Positions 17,097-25,141 of a DNA stretch of 28,395 nt are shown here, piece by piece. A model generated the notes under the pieces. That model did not search any database and was not told the origin of the DNA. It worked only from the letters and a program-made list of their open reading frames with translations. The first letter of the stretch is position 1, and each line of letters begins with the position of its first letter. The translations under genes were made by a program, and so were the position numbers. This DNA is from Coemansia sp. RSA 922 (Eukaryota; Kickxellomycota; Kickxellomycetes; Kickxellales; Kickxellaceae), in the NCBI GenBank assembly GCA_027577415.1, contig JANBQS010000177.1, positions 1-28,395 on the forward strand, written 5' to 3'.

Positions 17097-17495
17097 CTAA
17101 GTGTGAGCGATGACTAGTTTTCCTCCACGCATTTCCTTCCTCAAAATTGTTTGATGAATCAGAAATAGACTAAACCGGAATTCCACGTCAAGCTCCGATA
17201 GGCATTTTCCATTATCCAACTCTACTATGGCCATCCTGTGTGGAAACAATGACTGACCTTCAACCGAGATTTCAAACATTTCTGCGATAGCACTCTTAAC
17301 ATCGCCAATAGTTCCATTTTCAGGGACATGGACTAAGACTCCGTAGTCTAGGCTTTCTGGCACTACAATTGTTGTTTGGGCACCATCTCTCTTGGATTCT
17401 TCAATTTCTTCTTCAATCTCCTTCCTAGTATATATAGGATATTCAGGCGCTTCATAGTTTGGCGCAAGGTCAGTGGTGTCGACTAACAATATCAT
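17097..17495 (-). CDS. Ubiquitin-like fold small protein 2
   Basis: A 132-residue protein from the ATG at 17495 (MILLVDTTDL), aligned with MQLFIDVTDYY of paralog 1. The frame is open further upstream to 17639, but a TATA-like element at 17601-17611 lies inside that extension, so the shorter start is preferred. An acidic linker (about 11-38, rich in Glu) leads to a beta-grasp-like part (about 50-116): VLVHVPENGTIGDVKSAIAE, then VELDNGKCLSELDVEF and SLFLIHQ. This tracks the ubiquitin layout (strand, turn, helix, LEDG-like turn, last strand). Seven residues before the end it has Arg-Gly-Gly (123-125), a possible processing site. Intact counterpart of the frameshifted gene at 11508. No signal peptide. 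Function unknown. Confidence 0.7.
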   Translation of the reverse strand: MILLVDTTDLAPNYEAPEYPIYTRKEIEEEIEESKRDGAQTTIVVPESLDYGVLVHVPENGTIGDVKSAIAEMFEISVEGQSLFPHRMAIVELDNGKCLSELDVEFRFSLFLIHQTILRKEMRGGKLVIAHT

Positions 17496-17600
17496 TAGCT
17501 TGTTGTTCAGTGGGGGGTTCTTGTTAGCTATGGATATATTATATAAAAGCGAGTGATGATGAGAGGAGAGTGAATAGGCTGGAGAGCACCGGAATAAGCC

Positions 17601-17611
17601 CTTTTTATTAG
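17601..17611 (-). promoter_or_regulatory. TATA-like element of ubiquitin-like gene 2
   Basis: The minus strand reads cctaataaaaaggg, about 105-115 bp before the ATG at 17495. Its position matches the element before paralog 1. An additional tatataa-type stretch at about 17533-17547 is closer (about 40 bp) and is an alternative. Confidence 0.4.
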
Positions 17612-18039
17612 GCATTTTCTCCTTGAAAAAAACTAGCAATCATCGCTTTTCTCTCATTGTCTCTTTGAAAAGCCCTCACAGTCAGCGACCTGCACGTGGT
17701 GTCATTGATTGTGGTGGAGGTTTTGGCAATTGTAAAGTCACTGCAAAAAAAAATGGATTGTCTGCACTTCGCCACTGAGGCAATGTCACTGGTATACTAT
17801 ACCACCTATCGACAATAGCAATTGTTTGGTGCTATTCTTCTTGGGGGCGTATGTAGTGACACACCGCTACTACTCCAAACTGAATTGGGTGTGGACTGAA
17901 CCGACAGCCTACAATCCACTTGCGGACACATTGTCTCGAGTTGTCTGAATAACAGGAGCTTATTCTCTGTGATTTAGTCCTCTTTTCTTGTTCGTTGCTT
18001 TTATTCTTTTTCTCTATTATTATCTGCTAATACTGCCTA

Positions 18040-19437
18040 ATGTTAACTGACAAACAACGCGACGACTTGAGTGATGGTGTCTTTGAGCTCTGTACGCTTG
18101 AAAGTAGTAAGGGCACATACAAGATCATCCAGTACTCGCTGCTCTATCGCTTTACTCACCAGAACTATACCAACAGCGTCTCGCCGTTTTCCGCCATTCA
18201 GCGTGCCTTTGAGCGACTAATTGAGCTTTACCCGATTCTTCGCGGTTACCGAGTACAGCTGCCAGATCGTAACATCATAGCTACCTCGGACCACAGCAAG
18301 CCAGGCCCGCTCTTTGAGATCATTGACGCTTGTCAGATGACTGCCGACGAGTTTGAAAAGGTCAAGTTCCATCGCGACCAGTGGCCAGCCAAAGTAGACA
18401 GTGCGCTAAAGAGTAGAACTGCCGATATTGGCCAATTGATTGCTGGCACGGTTGTTCGCTTTGCCGACGGCTATCTCGCGGCATTGTCGGTATCTCACAT
18501 TGTCGCTGATGGCGTGGCTGTCTACCTTCTTCTGCGTCAGTGGGCATCGCTAGCACAGAGACTTGCAGCGGATGGCGACAACTCGCCAATGCCTGAGTTG
18601 CCCATAGACTTTGACCATCCTGCATTTTGGCATAAGCTTTCAGCGCATCCGCACGATGCCCACCCGTTTGTCGAGTACATTAACAGTCAGGATTTTGGCA
18701 GTATGAGCGCGCTTCAAGCCAAGCTGTCCACCTGGTATGCTACGGGCTCCTTGAGTGGCGGAGATACATTGGCGATGCGCTTGCTACATGTGTCCCCCGC
18801 GGCTATTGAAGCTATTACCAAGGAATACAACGCATTGAGCGACGGTCGTCCAGCTCTACATGGCGCTCAGATTTTGTATGCTTTGTTGTGGCAACGATAC
18901 GTAGCGACTGTGATCGAGACGCAGACAGAGTCAGACATGGCATACACACTGCCATTGTTTCTCACGATGATGTGCAGCTTACGCCAGGTGACACCGGCAC
19001 CAGACTATATTGGTAACGCCGTGGGCTCAGTGTTGGTTCCATGCGATACAAAGGACGTCTTGGCTATGCCCATTATCGACTTGGCCCGTCTAGTCAAGAC
19101 CCATTTGCGCCAAATTACTCCCGGCTCTACTGTTCACTATATCAATGAGGCGTTTGGCGGCGATGGCAGCTTCTTTGCCAAGAATGTATATGTGTGTACC
19201 CGGGTCGAGTCACGGTTGACTATCTCGAACATGTCACGACTAGCCTATTTTGATATTGACTTTGGACACGGCAAGCCAATTGCACTGCTCGCTGGCACAC
19301 TGCCGACGGAAGGAATGACATTCTGGCTTCCTAGTGCAGATGGTGGTATCGACATGTATTACGGCTTAAAGGACGACATATACTCTGCGTTGAAGTGTGA
19401 CATGGTCTTACGTAAGTTTATTGAGTTTCTTAATTGA
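18040..19437 (+). CDS. BAHD-type acyltransferase (transferase family)
   Basis: A 465-residue single-exon protein. The catalytic HxxxD appears as SHIVADG (H153, D157), where the His is the general base in this family. The structural DFGWG motif appears as DFGHGKP (407-413), with His in place of the usual aromatic residue. DYIGNAVGSVLVPC (322-335) matches the conserved YxGNA region. Known members move acyl groups from CoA thioesters to alcohols or amines. The substrate cannot be read from the sequence. No signal peptide is present, so it is probably cytosolic. No polyketide or peptide synthetase is in the window, so there is no sign of a classical metabolite cluster. It lies between two ubiquitin-like genes and converges on the second of them at 19591. 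Confidence 0.85.
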   Translation: MLTDKQRDDLSDGVFELCTLESSKGTYKIIQYSLLYRFTHQNYTNSVSPFSAIQRAFERLIELYPILRGYRVQLPDRNIIATSDHSKPGPLFEIIDACQMTADEFEKVKFHRDQWPAKVDSALKSRTADIGQLIAGTVVRFADGYLAALSVSHIVADGVAVYLLLRQWASLAQRLAADGDNSPMPELPIDFDHPAFWHKLSAHPHDAHPFVEYINSQDFGSMSALQAKLSTWYATGSLSGGDTLAMRLLHVSPAAIEAITKEYNALSDGRPALHGAQILYALLWQRYVATVIETQTESDMAYTLPLFLTMMCSLRQVTPAPDYIGNAVGSVLVPCDTKDVLAMPIIDLARLVKTHLRQITPGSTVHYINEAFGGDGSFFAKNVYVCTRVESRLTISNMSRLAYFDIDFGHGKPIALLAGTLPTEGMTFWLPSADGGIDMYYGLKDDIYSALKCDMVLRKFIEFLN

Positions 19438-19590
19438 GTTATTTTCGGTATAAAAATAAACGATGCCCTTGCAACTTGGAATATATTCAAAAAAATACTT
19501 CTTGCGGCTTATTATCCCCACCACGAACTTGGGACCGCTATTGCTAGCCTGATAAAAGGCATCCCTGTTTGTCCTTAGGGATATATTGTC

Positions 19591-19914
19591 CTACAAATTG
19601 GAATTCGGTATCTGTATGTCGGAATAATACAAATATAGCACTGGATCCTTTTCAAACTCTAACTTGTCCAAATATGTGCCATCTTCAAGTGCATTGCCTT
19701 CACTGAACTGACGTATTACCTGCCCGCCAGCAACAAGTTGATGTTGCTTAAAAATAGCTTCCTTTAGCTCTCCAATTTTGGCTGTGGTAGGTACAGTTAT
19801 ATCAAAATGCAAAGGTACCGAACAAGTTAAGTCTGTATTTATACAATCATCATTTGATTTATACCCGGCAACGCAAAAGTAGTTCATAAAAATTGTAATT
19901 GTCTCGCCAGTCAT
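19591..19914 (-). CDS. Ubiquitin-like fold small protein 3
   Basis: A 107-residue protein, more diverged than the other two. It starts MTGETITIF, like MSTETMQLF of paralog 1. The C-terminal part reads FDITVPTTAKIGELKEAIFK, then ALEDGTYLDKLEFEKDPVLYLYY. This closely tracks the ubiquitin pattern of strand, helix, LEDG-x-x-L, and a last strand after a charged turn. It lacks the long acidic linker and ends without Gly-Gly. Three Cys lie near the N-terminus (C14, C24, C31). No signal peptide or membrane segment is evident. A TATA box lies about 105 bp upstream. Membership in the same family as the genes at 11508 and 17097 is inferred from the shared N-terminus and VP...IG[DE][VL]K motif. Confidence 0.65.
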   Translation of the reverse strand: MTGETITIFMNYFCVAGYKSNDDCINTDLTCSVPLHFDITVPTTAKIGELKEAIFKQHQLVAGGQVIRQFSEGNALEDGTYLDKLEFEKDPVLYLYYSDIQIPNSNL

Positions 19915-20016
19915 TTTTACAGGTGCTATATGTTATTGTATATATTATGTGGTTGCAAGGTATGTGTGAATGAGGTTGGTCTGTGCATAATTTGGGGGGA
20001 AGAAAAACGGACGCTC

Positions 20017-20024
20017 TTTATATA
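20017..20024 (-). promoter_or_regulatory. TATA box of ubiquitin-like gene 3
   Basis: The minus strand reads ctatataaaga, about 105-110 bp before the ATG at 19914. Confidence 0.55.
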
Positions 20025-20233
20025 GGGCAGCGCTACTCAGTGGAAGGGTATCTCCGAATGTCTCCCTCGTGTCACGCCTTCGTTGACTGGAGCACTGCTT
20101 GGATTGATTGCGGCATGACCAGATTTTAGGAAGCGAGTTGGCCAATAGAGTACGTCCCTTTGGGCACGCTTAAAACAATGACACAAATGCTCTAAATATA
20201 GGTTTTTATTCTTTGTCTGCTTCCGATATACTT

Positions 20234-20989
20234 TCAGTCAATTTCCATAGAAGAAGTAGAGCCAGGTGACTGACAGGGCACGTCGGAGACAGGGCTAGCA
20301 GCAGCAGCACAGTCAATCTCACCGTCAATGCGCTTGTGTATGTCAGGATTGTACAGGATTAGAGCGTTGCTGCCATACGAGGTCGATGCTGGTGGTTGCT
20401 GCTCCACAAATGTTTTGCTTTGACCACCGTGTCGCGGCTGACCTTGCAAGTATGCTTGAGCTCGCAAAGAGAGCGGCAGAGGAATAATTGTGTACTTGGG
20501 CAGTTCATCTTCGTGCTCTTGCTCCTTGTCGGAATCCAAATCAACGGCAGCCACATGGCTGGTGGCCTGACCACTTTCCTCAGCCGTTGACTGCTCAGTC
20601 GGGTCGATGCGCGAGCGCTTTGTGGTCGGTGCTTCCAAGTCAAGCTCACTAGACACGTGGAAGATGGCCTCCTCCGAAGTAGAGACTTTAGCAGTAGGCC
20701 AACCGGCTTTGTCCTTTCGCTTGAGCGAATTCAGAGGAGGCAGCGCACTTGAATTCCCAGTCGGTGTGACCTGGTCGTTGCTCTGCGCCTTTCTCCCGTA
20801 CAAAAGATCCTTTGAGCACAGTCTGCCGTTGCCAGTGGTACGAATGTCACCTGCATGGCGTCGTTTTCGTGGCGGCTGCGTGGCCTCAGTTTCAAGCGGT
20901 AATGTGGAGGTGACGCCGTTCAACCAGCCTTGTGCAGCCTTGCGTTTGAGTTGAGTCGAATTGTTAAACGTTGTGGAATGTTCAGTCAT
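20234..20989 (-). CDS. Unknown protein, probably nuclear
   Basis: A 251-residue single-exon protein that I do not recognise. It is polar and mostly disordered. Basic clusters PPRKRRH (39-45) and TKRSRID (123-129) look like nuclear localisation signals. A short motif occurs twice: QLKRKAAQGW (13-22) and SLKRKDKAGW (88-97). A third of the way from the end is a more ordered, hydrophobic stretch (KYTIIPLPLSLRAQAYLQG, 165-183), and later NALILYNPDIHKRIDGEID (208-226). The acidic run DLDSDKEQEHEDELP precedes the ordered stretch. The C-terminus is Ser/Pro-rich and ends SSMEID. These features suggest a nuclear regulatory or scaffold protein, but no family can be named. The start at 20989 is the first ATG of the frame. 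Confidence 0.7.
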   Translation of the reverse strand: MTEHSTTFNNSTQLKRKAAQGWLNGVTSTLPLETEATQPPRKRRHAGDIRTTGNGRLCSKDLLYGRKAQSNDQVTPTGNSSALPPLNSLKRKDKAGWPTAKVSTSEEAIFHVSSELDLEAPTTKRSRIDPTEQSTAEESGQATSHVAAVDLDSDKEQEHEDELPKYTIIPLPLSLRAQAYLQGQPRHGGQSKTFVEQQPPASTSYGSNALILYNPDIHKRIDGEIDCAAAASPVSDVPCQSPGSTSSMEID

Positions 20990-21474
20990 ATCAAATTGAA
21001 GAAGCGCAGCAGCACTGGATTATTTCGCACTGTCCATTCAATAAAATAAAAAAAGAAATTCTTTCGCCTTTGAGAGTGAATATAAATTAAAGAATTGAAT
21101 AAATTACAAGGAAAATAAAAAAGAAAAAGAAATAGAAAAAAGTGGCAACACTTTGATCCGCCGCTTTTTCATATTGGATTAGGGCCCGATCATTCTGGAA
21201 CATTGTGGAACGCTGTGAGAAGATCCAAAGAATATTGACGATGCTTGGTTGATGCGCCTTGCGCTATGCATGGGGTCTCCTTGTTGAACTGCGCCTCGGA
21301 ATCCCCTTGCTCAGTCCGCCTGCCGACGTCAACACGCATTAGTATCCTGGGCGCTCTATTACGAAGGAGTTATAGTTCGCTTGCCTATAAAAACAAGGCC
21401 ATGTCGTCTTTTTCTCCTTCACATTCTATTCACAAACTTGTTCATCATCGCTATTTTTCTACCAACTTACTTCA
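20990..21474. promoter_or_regulatory. Divergent promoter region (nuclear protein / small secreted protein)
   Basis: This 485-bp region separates two divergent genes. An A/G-rich tract (about 21040-21145) lies near the minus-strand gene. The plus-strand gene has a TATA box, tgcctataaaaac, at about 21385-21393, 80-90 bp before its ATG. Confidence 0.5.
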
Positions 21475-21825
21475 ATGAAGCTTTCTAGTGCAATTACCTC
21501 AATCCTACTCCTTGGCACAACGCTTGTTGTAGCATTGAGCGACAAGGAAAAGTCCGCATTGACGACATTTGCCGCAAGAAATCATCCCAACGACCACACT
21601 GTCGACACACTTATTGTCGAGCTGTCTGAGTACTCAGCCAACGCTGAAGTAACTGCCGCCAAGACGATGTTTGCTCAGAAAAAGTACGGGCCAGCTAGTC
21701 AAGCCCTCTCCGACCACCTTGCCACCATCAAATCCGACCCACTAGTACAATCTGGCAAGCCATTCGCCATGTCATTTGCCATGCTCAATGACTGTGTTAG
21801 CGAACTGCGCTCAAAAGTCAAGTAA
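21475..21825 (+). CDS. Small secreted helical protein
   Basis: A 116-residue protein with a clear signal peptide (about 1-20, SAITSILLLGTTLVVA). The mature part is about 95 residues, looks wholly alpha-helical (DKEKSALTTFAA, VDTLIVELSEYSANAEVTAA, SQALSDHLATIK) and has a single cysteine (in MLNDCVSELRSK). No tandem repeat, GPI signal or known effector motif is visible, and I recognise no family. The strong TATA box, small size and signal peptide suggest a well-expressed secreted protein. Its stop is 83 bp from that of the convergent transporter gene. Confidence 0.7.
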   Translation: MKLSSAITSILLLGTTLVVALSDKEKSALTTFAARNHPNDHTVDTLIVELSEYSANAEVTAAKTMFAQKKYGPASQALSDHLATIKSDPLVQSGKPFAMSFAMLNDCVSELRSKVK

Positions 21826-21908
21826 AAAAGAGTTTAATTACATATTAGATTTCAAATTTTAACAGGTCTAAAACAACAGAGAAAATATTAATACTAAGCG
21901 CCTTTTTT

Positions 21909-23765
21909 TTACACGTTGCTGGTATTGTCGCTGGGTTTGAACTCGCCTGATGCCTTTTGCGATGCTGGTGGAGCACGCTTGCCGAGAGAGCGGTGTTTCA
22001 TCAACAAAGTAAGAGCGAACGCGATACCCACAAACGGTGCATTAGCGATAAACGTAGCCTTAAGTGCCTTGACATAACCCTCGATAATCTGGTAATGCAC
22101 GTCATCAGGCAACGAACTGTTCCAAGCAACCGTGGCATCGTTAAGCGAGCCGAATATCTGAGTAGTGTAGTCGGGAAACTGAGCTGCGGTCTTGCTCATA
22201 GAGTTTACCAAGCTGTTGTTAAAGATACTGCCAACAATAGCAATACCCACTATAGACCCCAAGTTCCTCAACAAGAGCGACAGAATGGATGCTGTACCGA
22301 CGTCCCGAGGACTATCACAAGAAGCCTGAGTAGCGACCATGAGTGGCATAATACCGACACCAGACCCAATGCCGAATATGCCGATTAGCACCAAGACGAC
22401 GATAAGCTTGGTATCGTGGTTAATGATGTTTAGCAAGGCCGCAGATATCGCCATGGTTGCCAGTCCGACCCAGATAAACGGGCGATACATGTCAAAACGA
22501 GTGACCAAGGGACCCATGAACAGCGCAGATACCATCATGCCGATAAAATAGGGCAACAGATACAAGCCAGCCTTGGTGCTAGAGGCGTTATGCACGACAG
22601 TAAAGTACACCGAAAGGTACAATACAGTGAATATGACACCGGCACCCAAGAAAAACTGGGAGAGCAAGACAGGCGTCAGTGTAGGGCTCGTAAACATGCG
22701 CATAGTAATGATCGGATCGCGAGCTACTTTGGTCTCGATATAAACAAAGGCGATAAACAGCAGGAAGCTGAGAGTCAGCGGGACGATAACAGCCGCCGAG
22801 CGCCAGGGATAAGTTTTGCCGCCCCAGTTCAACGACAAAATAAACAGCACCAGGCCAGCCATCAGTGTAAATGCACCCGCAAAATCGATACGAGCCAGCT
22901 TCTCCCTGGCAGTGCCCGTTGTAGCCTTGTTACCCACGGCCAAAAACGAAATGGCAGCGATGACAGCACATATAGGGAGGTTCAGGTAGAAGCACCAGCG
23001 CCATACCCAGTGGTCAGTAATGGCACCGCCGATGATTGGTCCCGAAACCACAGCCGCAGTCGACGCCATGCTCATAAAGCTCATGTACGTACTACGCTCA
23101 CGCAAAGGCAACATGTCAATCAAAATAAGCTGCACCATGGTCGAGATACCACAGCCACCACATCCAGCGATAGCACGGCCTGCAATCAGCATATTCATGT
23201 TAGCCGCAGCGCCGCAAATAGCCGACCCGCCACTGAAAAAGCCCAGCGAGACCAATAACACTGGTAGACGACCTACAATCTCTGAAATCTTGGACAAGAT
23301 AGGCTGCAGTGCTGTAAAGGTCAGCATGTATGCGGCAGAGACCCAGGCAATGGACGATAGCTCGCCGAACTGGTTCGTGATGGCTGGCAGTGCTGAGCTG
23401 AGAATACTTTGGTCGAGCATCGATAGGAACGCCGCCAGTGATAGGGCGCACATGACTGCCAGCAGCCGTACGCGCGTGATTGGCGCTGGTTCATGCATTG
23501 CTGCTGGTGCTGCAGGTCCCTCGGTCAGTGTTGCTTGCGATGCCTTTAGGCTCAGGTCCTGCGAATCGCTGGCTCCCATGGCCGTTGTTGTTGTGCTTTT
23601 CTCTGGCTCGTAGAACCGAATGGTGGTCATTGTCGCTACAGAGTCCTTGCGCTCGCTTGCTCGGGCCGGCAGCTCCGCCGGCAATGGGTATGGATCTGAT
23701 TCGAGAAAGGAGTAAGGGGGCTTGTCCTTCTCGTCAAAGCTATCTGTAGACGCGTTACTAGGCAT
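21909..23765 (-). CDS. DHA2-type MFS drug/proton antiporter
   Basis: A 618-residue single-exon membrane protein. About 98 hydrophilic N-terminal residues precede the membrane part, which fits 14 transmembrane segments as in the DHA2 family. Family motifs are seen: LDQSILSSALPAI in helix 1 (117-129), SIAWVSAAYMLT (138-149), the loop SKISEIVGRLPVL (158-170), and GPIIGGAITDHWVWRWCF with FYLNLPIC (242-266), the helix 5 antiporter motif region. Members are known to export drugs, toxic compounds or basic amino acids using the proton gradient, at the plasma membrane or vacuole. The substrate cannot be told from sequence. The motifs are intact, with no sign of decay. A TTTATAAG element lies about 90-95 bp before the ATG (plus 23854-23861). 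Confidence 0.92.
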   Translation of the reverse strand: MPSNASTDSFDEKDKPPYSFLESDPYPLPAELPARASERKDSVATMTTIRFYEPEKSTTTTAMGASDSQDLSLKASQATLTEGPAAPAAMHEPAPITRVRLLAVMCALSLAAFLSMLDQSILSSALPAITNQFGELSSIAWVSAAYMLTFTALQPILSKISEIVGRLPVLLVSLGFFSGGSAICGAAANMNMLIAGRAIAGCGGCGISTMVQLILIDMLPLRERSTYMSFMSMASTAAVVSGPIIGGAITDHWVWRWCFYLNLPICAVIAAISFLAVGNKATTGTAREKLARIDFAGAFTLMAGLVLFILSLNWGGKTYPWRSAAVIVPLTLSFLLFIAFVYIETKVARDPIITMRMFTSPTLTPVLLSQFFLGAGVIFTVLYLSVYFTVVHNASSTKAGLYLLPYFIGMMVSALFMGPLVTRFDMYRPFIWVGLATMAISAALLNIINHDTKLIVVLVLIGIFGIGSGVGIMPLMVATQASCDSPRDVGTASILSLLLRNLGSIVGIAIVGSIFNNSLVNSMSKTAAQFPDYTTQIFGSLNDATVAWNSSLPDDVHYQIIEGYVKALKATFIANAPFVGIAFALTLLMKHRSLGKRAPPASQKASGEFKPSDNTSNV

Positions 23766-24175
23766 TACGTATAAATGGTAGGTATAAAGGATGTGAGGGG
23801 GGAGATATGGATGGGATTACGAAGTGGCAAGTTGGGCGTGGCCGTGAACCTCTGCTTATAAAGGAATTGCTTGTAGAGACGGGAAAAAAGGAAAGCCGCC
23901 ATTAATATGCATTTGTCTGGCGACTGGGACACATTTCTCAGCAAAAAAATTGCGGATATGAACGAATAGAAACAGTGAATCTATTACATGCCCAAATGGC
24001 AATAGGAGACAATACATCTGAGCGCACATTGACCTTTTGCAGCGATCATGTCGTGGGCACGCTTCTCAGGCATACACAATTGTATAATACACATGTGCAA
24101 TTGAGGACATGGTCTATTGCATAATGCTGGTTGCTTGGCGGGCAATAGAAGTTTTATACAATCGAATTTGCGCCT
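23766..24175. other. Intergenic region 5' of the transporter gene
   Basis: Holds the transporter promoter and the 3' flank of the Faf1-like gene. A TATA-like element at about 23854-23861 suits the transporter. I see no gene; short frames on the plus strand here continue antisense to the Faf1-like gene. Confidence 0.5.
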
Positions 24176-24892
24176 CTATCGCCGGCCCTTGCCCTTGCCC
24201 CTGTTATTGTTGCTCTTGCTCTTGCCTTTACTCTTTCCTTTGCCTTTGGACTTGCTCACACGCGAGGAACCACTACCGCCAGACGCAGCGCCATTGACGC
24301 GGTCAATATGTTTCTTCGAGATATGCAGCATGCCGTCCTTCAGTCTTCCGGTATTGGCCATTAGACCACGATCCACAGGTTTACGCTCGCGCTTCTTCTC
24401 GCTGGTCTTGCCCATATGCAACATCTCGATATCGCGCTTAACCGTGGCGCTCAATAACCCGCGATCCTTTACGTCCTGAAGGGCCTTTGCGGCACGGCCA
24501 GCGCGGGCCTTTTCCGAGAGGAAAAACATATCGGTGGGCATCTTCTCCTTGTGCTTAATCTTCATACCAAGCTTGGCCAGCTTTTGCGTGTTGTTCTTGT
24601 GCCGCTCCTTGCCCGAGAGCTGTGACTCGTGGAGCTTGTCTATCATCGACCTGCCCTCGAGCAGCTCGGCTAGCTGTCGGTCGTGTTGTCGGCCTTCTTC
24701 GTCTTCTTTTTGCTCCTTTACGCTTTTGGGAGGAGGTGGTTTGGCGTTGATTTTGGATACTTTGGCCGACATGAACGACTTGTATGCGAATTTGTTGTCT
24801 GTCGGGTTCCGGGTCGCTGTTCCACCGCCGTCAAATACGACGACCTCTGGCTCTCGTTTTGTCCTGGTGGCGGGCTTTACGCTCGGAGGCAT
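24176..24892 (-). CDS. Faf1/C1orf131-like ribosome biogenesis factor (DUF4602)
   Basis: A 238-residue, strongly basic single-exon protein. An N-terminal VVVFDGGG motif (18-25) and the C-terminal block VDRGLMANTGRLKDGMLHIS (173-192) followed by KKHI match the DUF4602 family, which includes human C1orf131 and yeast Faf1. Known members are part of the small-subunit processome and act in 18S rRNA maturation in the nucleolus. The middle is charged and helical (EQKEDEEGRQHDRQLAELLE, about 65-84). The tail (214-238) is a Lys/Ser/Gly-rich low-complexity run of GKGKSKGKSKS type, probably for RNA binding or nucleolar retention. It shares a 249-bp divergent promoter with the mitochondrial phosphatase gene. 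I am fairly sure of the family but not of orthology, so I give no symbol. Confidence 0.7.
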   Translation of the reverse strand: MPPSVKPATRTKREPEVVVFDGGGTATRNPTDNKFAYKSFMSAKVSKINAKPPPPKSVKEQKEDEEGRQHDRQLAELLEGRSMIDKLHESQLSGKERHKNNTQKLAKLGMKIKHKEKMPTDMFFLSEKARAGRAAKALQDVKDRGLLSATVKRDIEMLHMGKTSEKKRERKPVDRGLMANTGRLKDGMLHISKKHIDRVNGAASGGSGSSRVSKSKGKGKSKGKSKSNNNRGKGKGRR

Positions 24893-25141
24893 GCTAAGAA
24901 TAAAATAGACAGAAATTTAAGTGCTGTGGAGGTGAAAAGCTCTTCCACATTTGTAGAGCATTTTTTTCTTTTGTTGAAGCGCTTTTGATCGCGATCGTAT
25001 AATCCGCAGATTATCTGGGGTGAGGGGAGAGCGAGAGAAAAAGCCCGCTTTACGCCTTGTAAAAAAATTTGTTGGCTTGACTCAGTTCTGCTACGCAATT
25101 TGATACTATTGCAACCACCCTTAACGCTATAATTCATTTGC
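24893..25141. promoter_or_regulatory. Compact bidirectional promoter
   Basis: 249 bp separate two divergent start codons. It contains the palindrome gatcgcgatc (24987-24996) next to an imperfect hairpin ataatccgcagattat (24999-25014). No clear TATA box in the positions seen at other genes, which fits housekeeping genes. Confidence 0.5.

Larger units (their letters stand above)
17043..17715. repeat. Duplicated segment around ubiquitin-like gene 2 (copy B)
   Basis: The counterpart of 11408-12125. Homology covers the 3' flank (ccacaaatttatttaatgga), the coding part and the upstream flank with tctctttgaaa and the cag.ga.ctgca.gtgg block. Confidence 0.6.

Noticed and set aside
17496..17639. Upstream in-frame extension of ubiquitin-like gene 2 (start at 17639)
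   Set aside because: It contains the probable TATA element and does not align with paralog 1, whose similarity begins near the Met at 17495.
22590..23258. A 222-codon plus-strand frame over the transporter gene
   Set aside because: It is antisense to well-conserved membrane segments of the DHA2 transporter and has a composition without hydrophobic or domain structure.
18040..23765. Acyltransferase, transporter and small genes as a secondary-metabolite cluster
   Set aside because: No polyketide, peptide or terpene synthase and no pathway regulator is present, and the genes are separated by unrelated ones.
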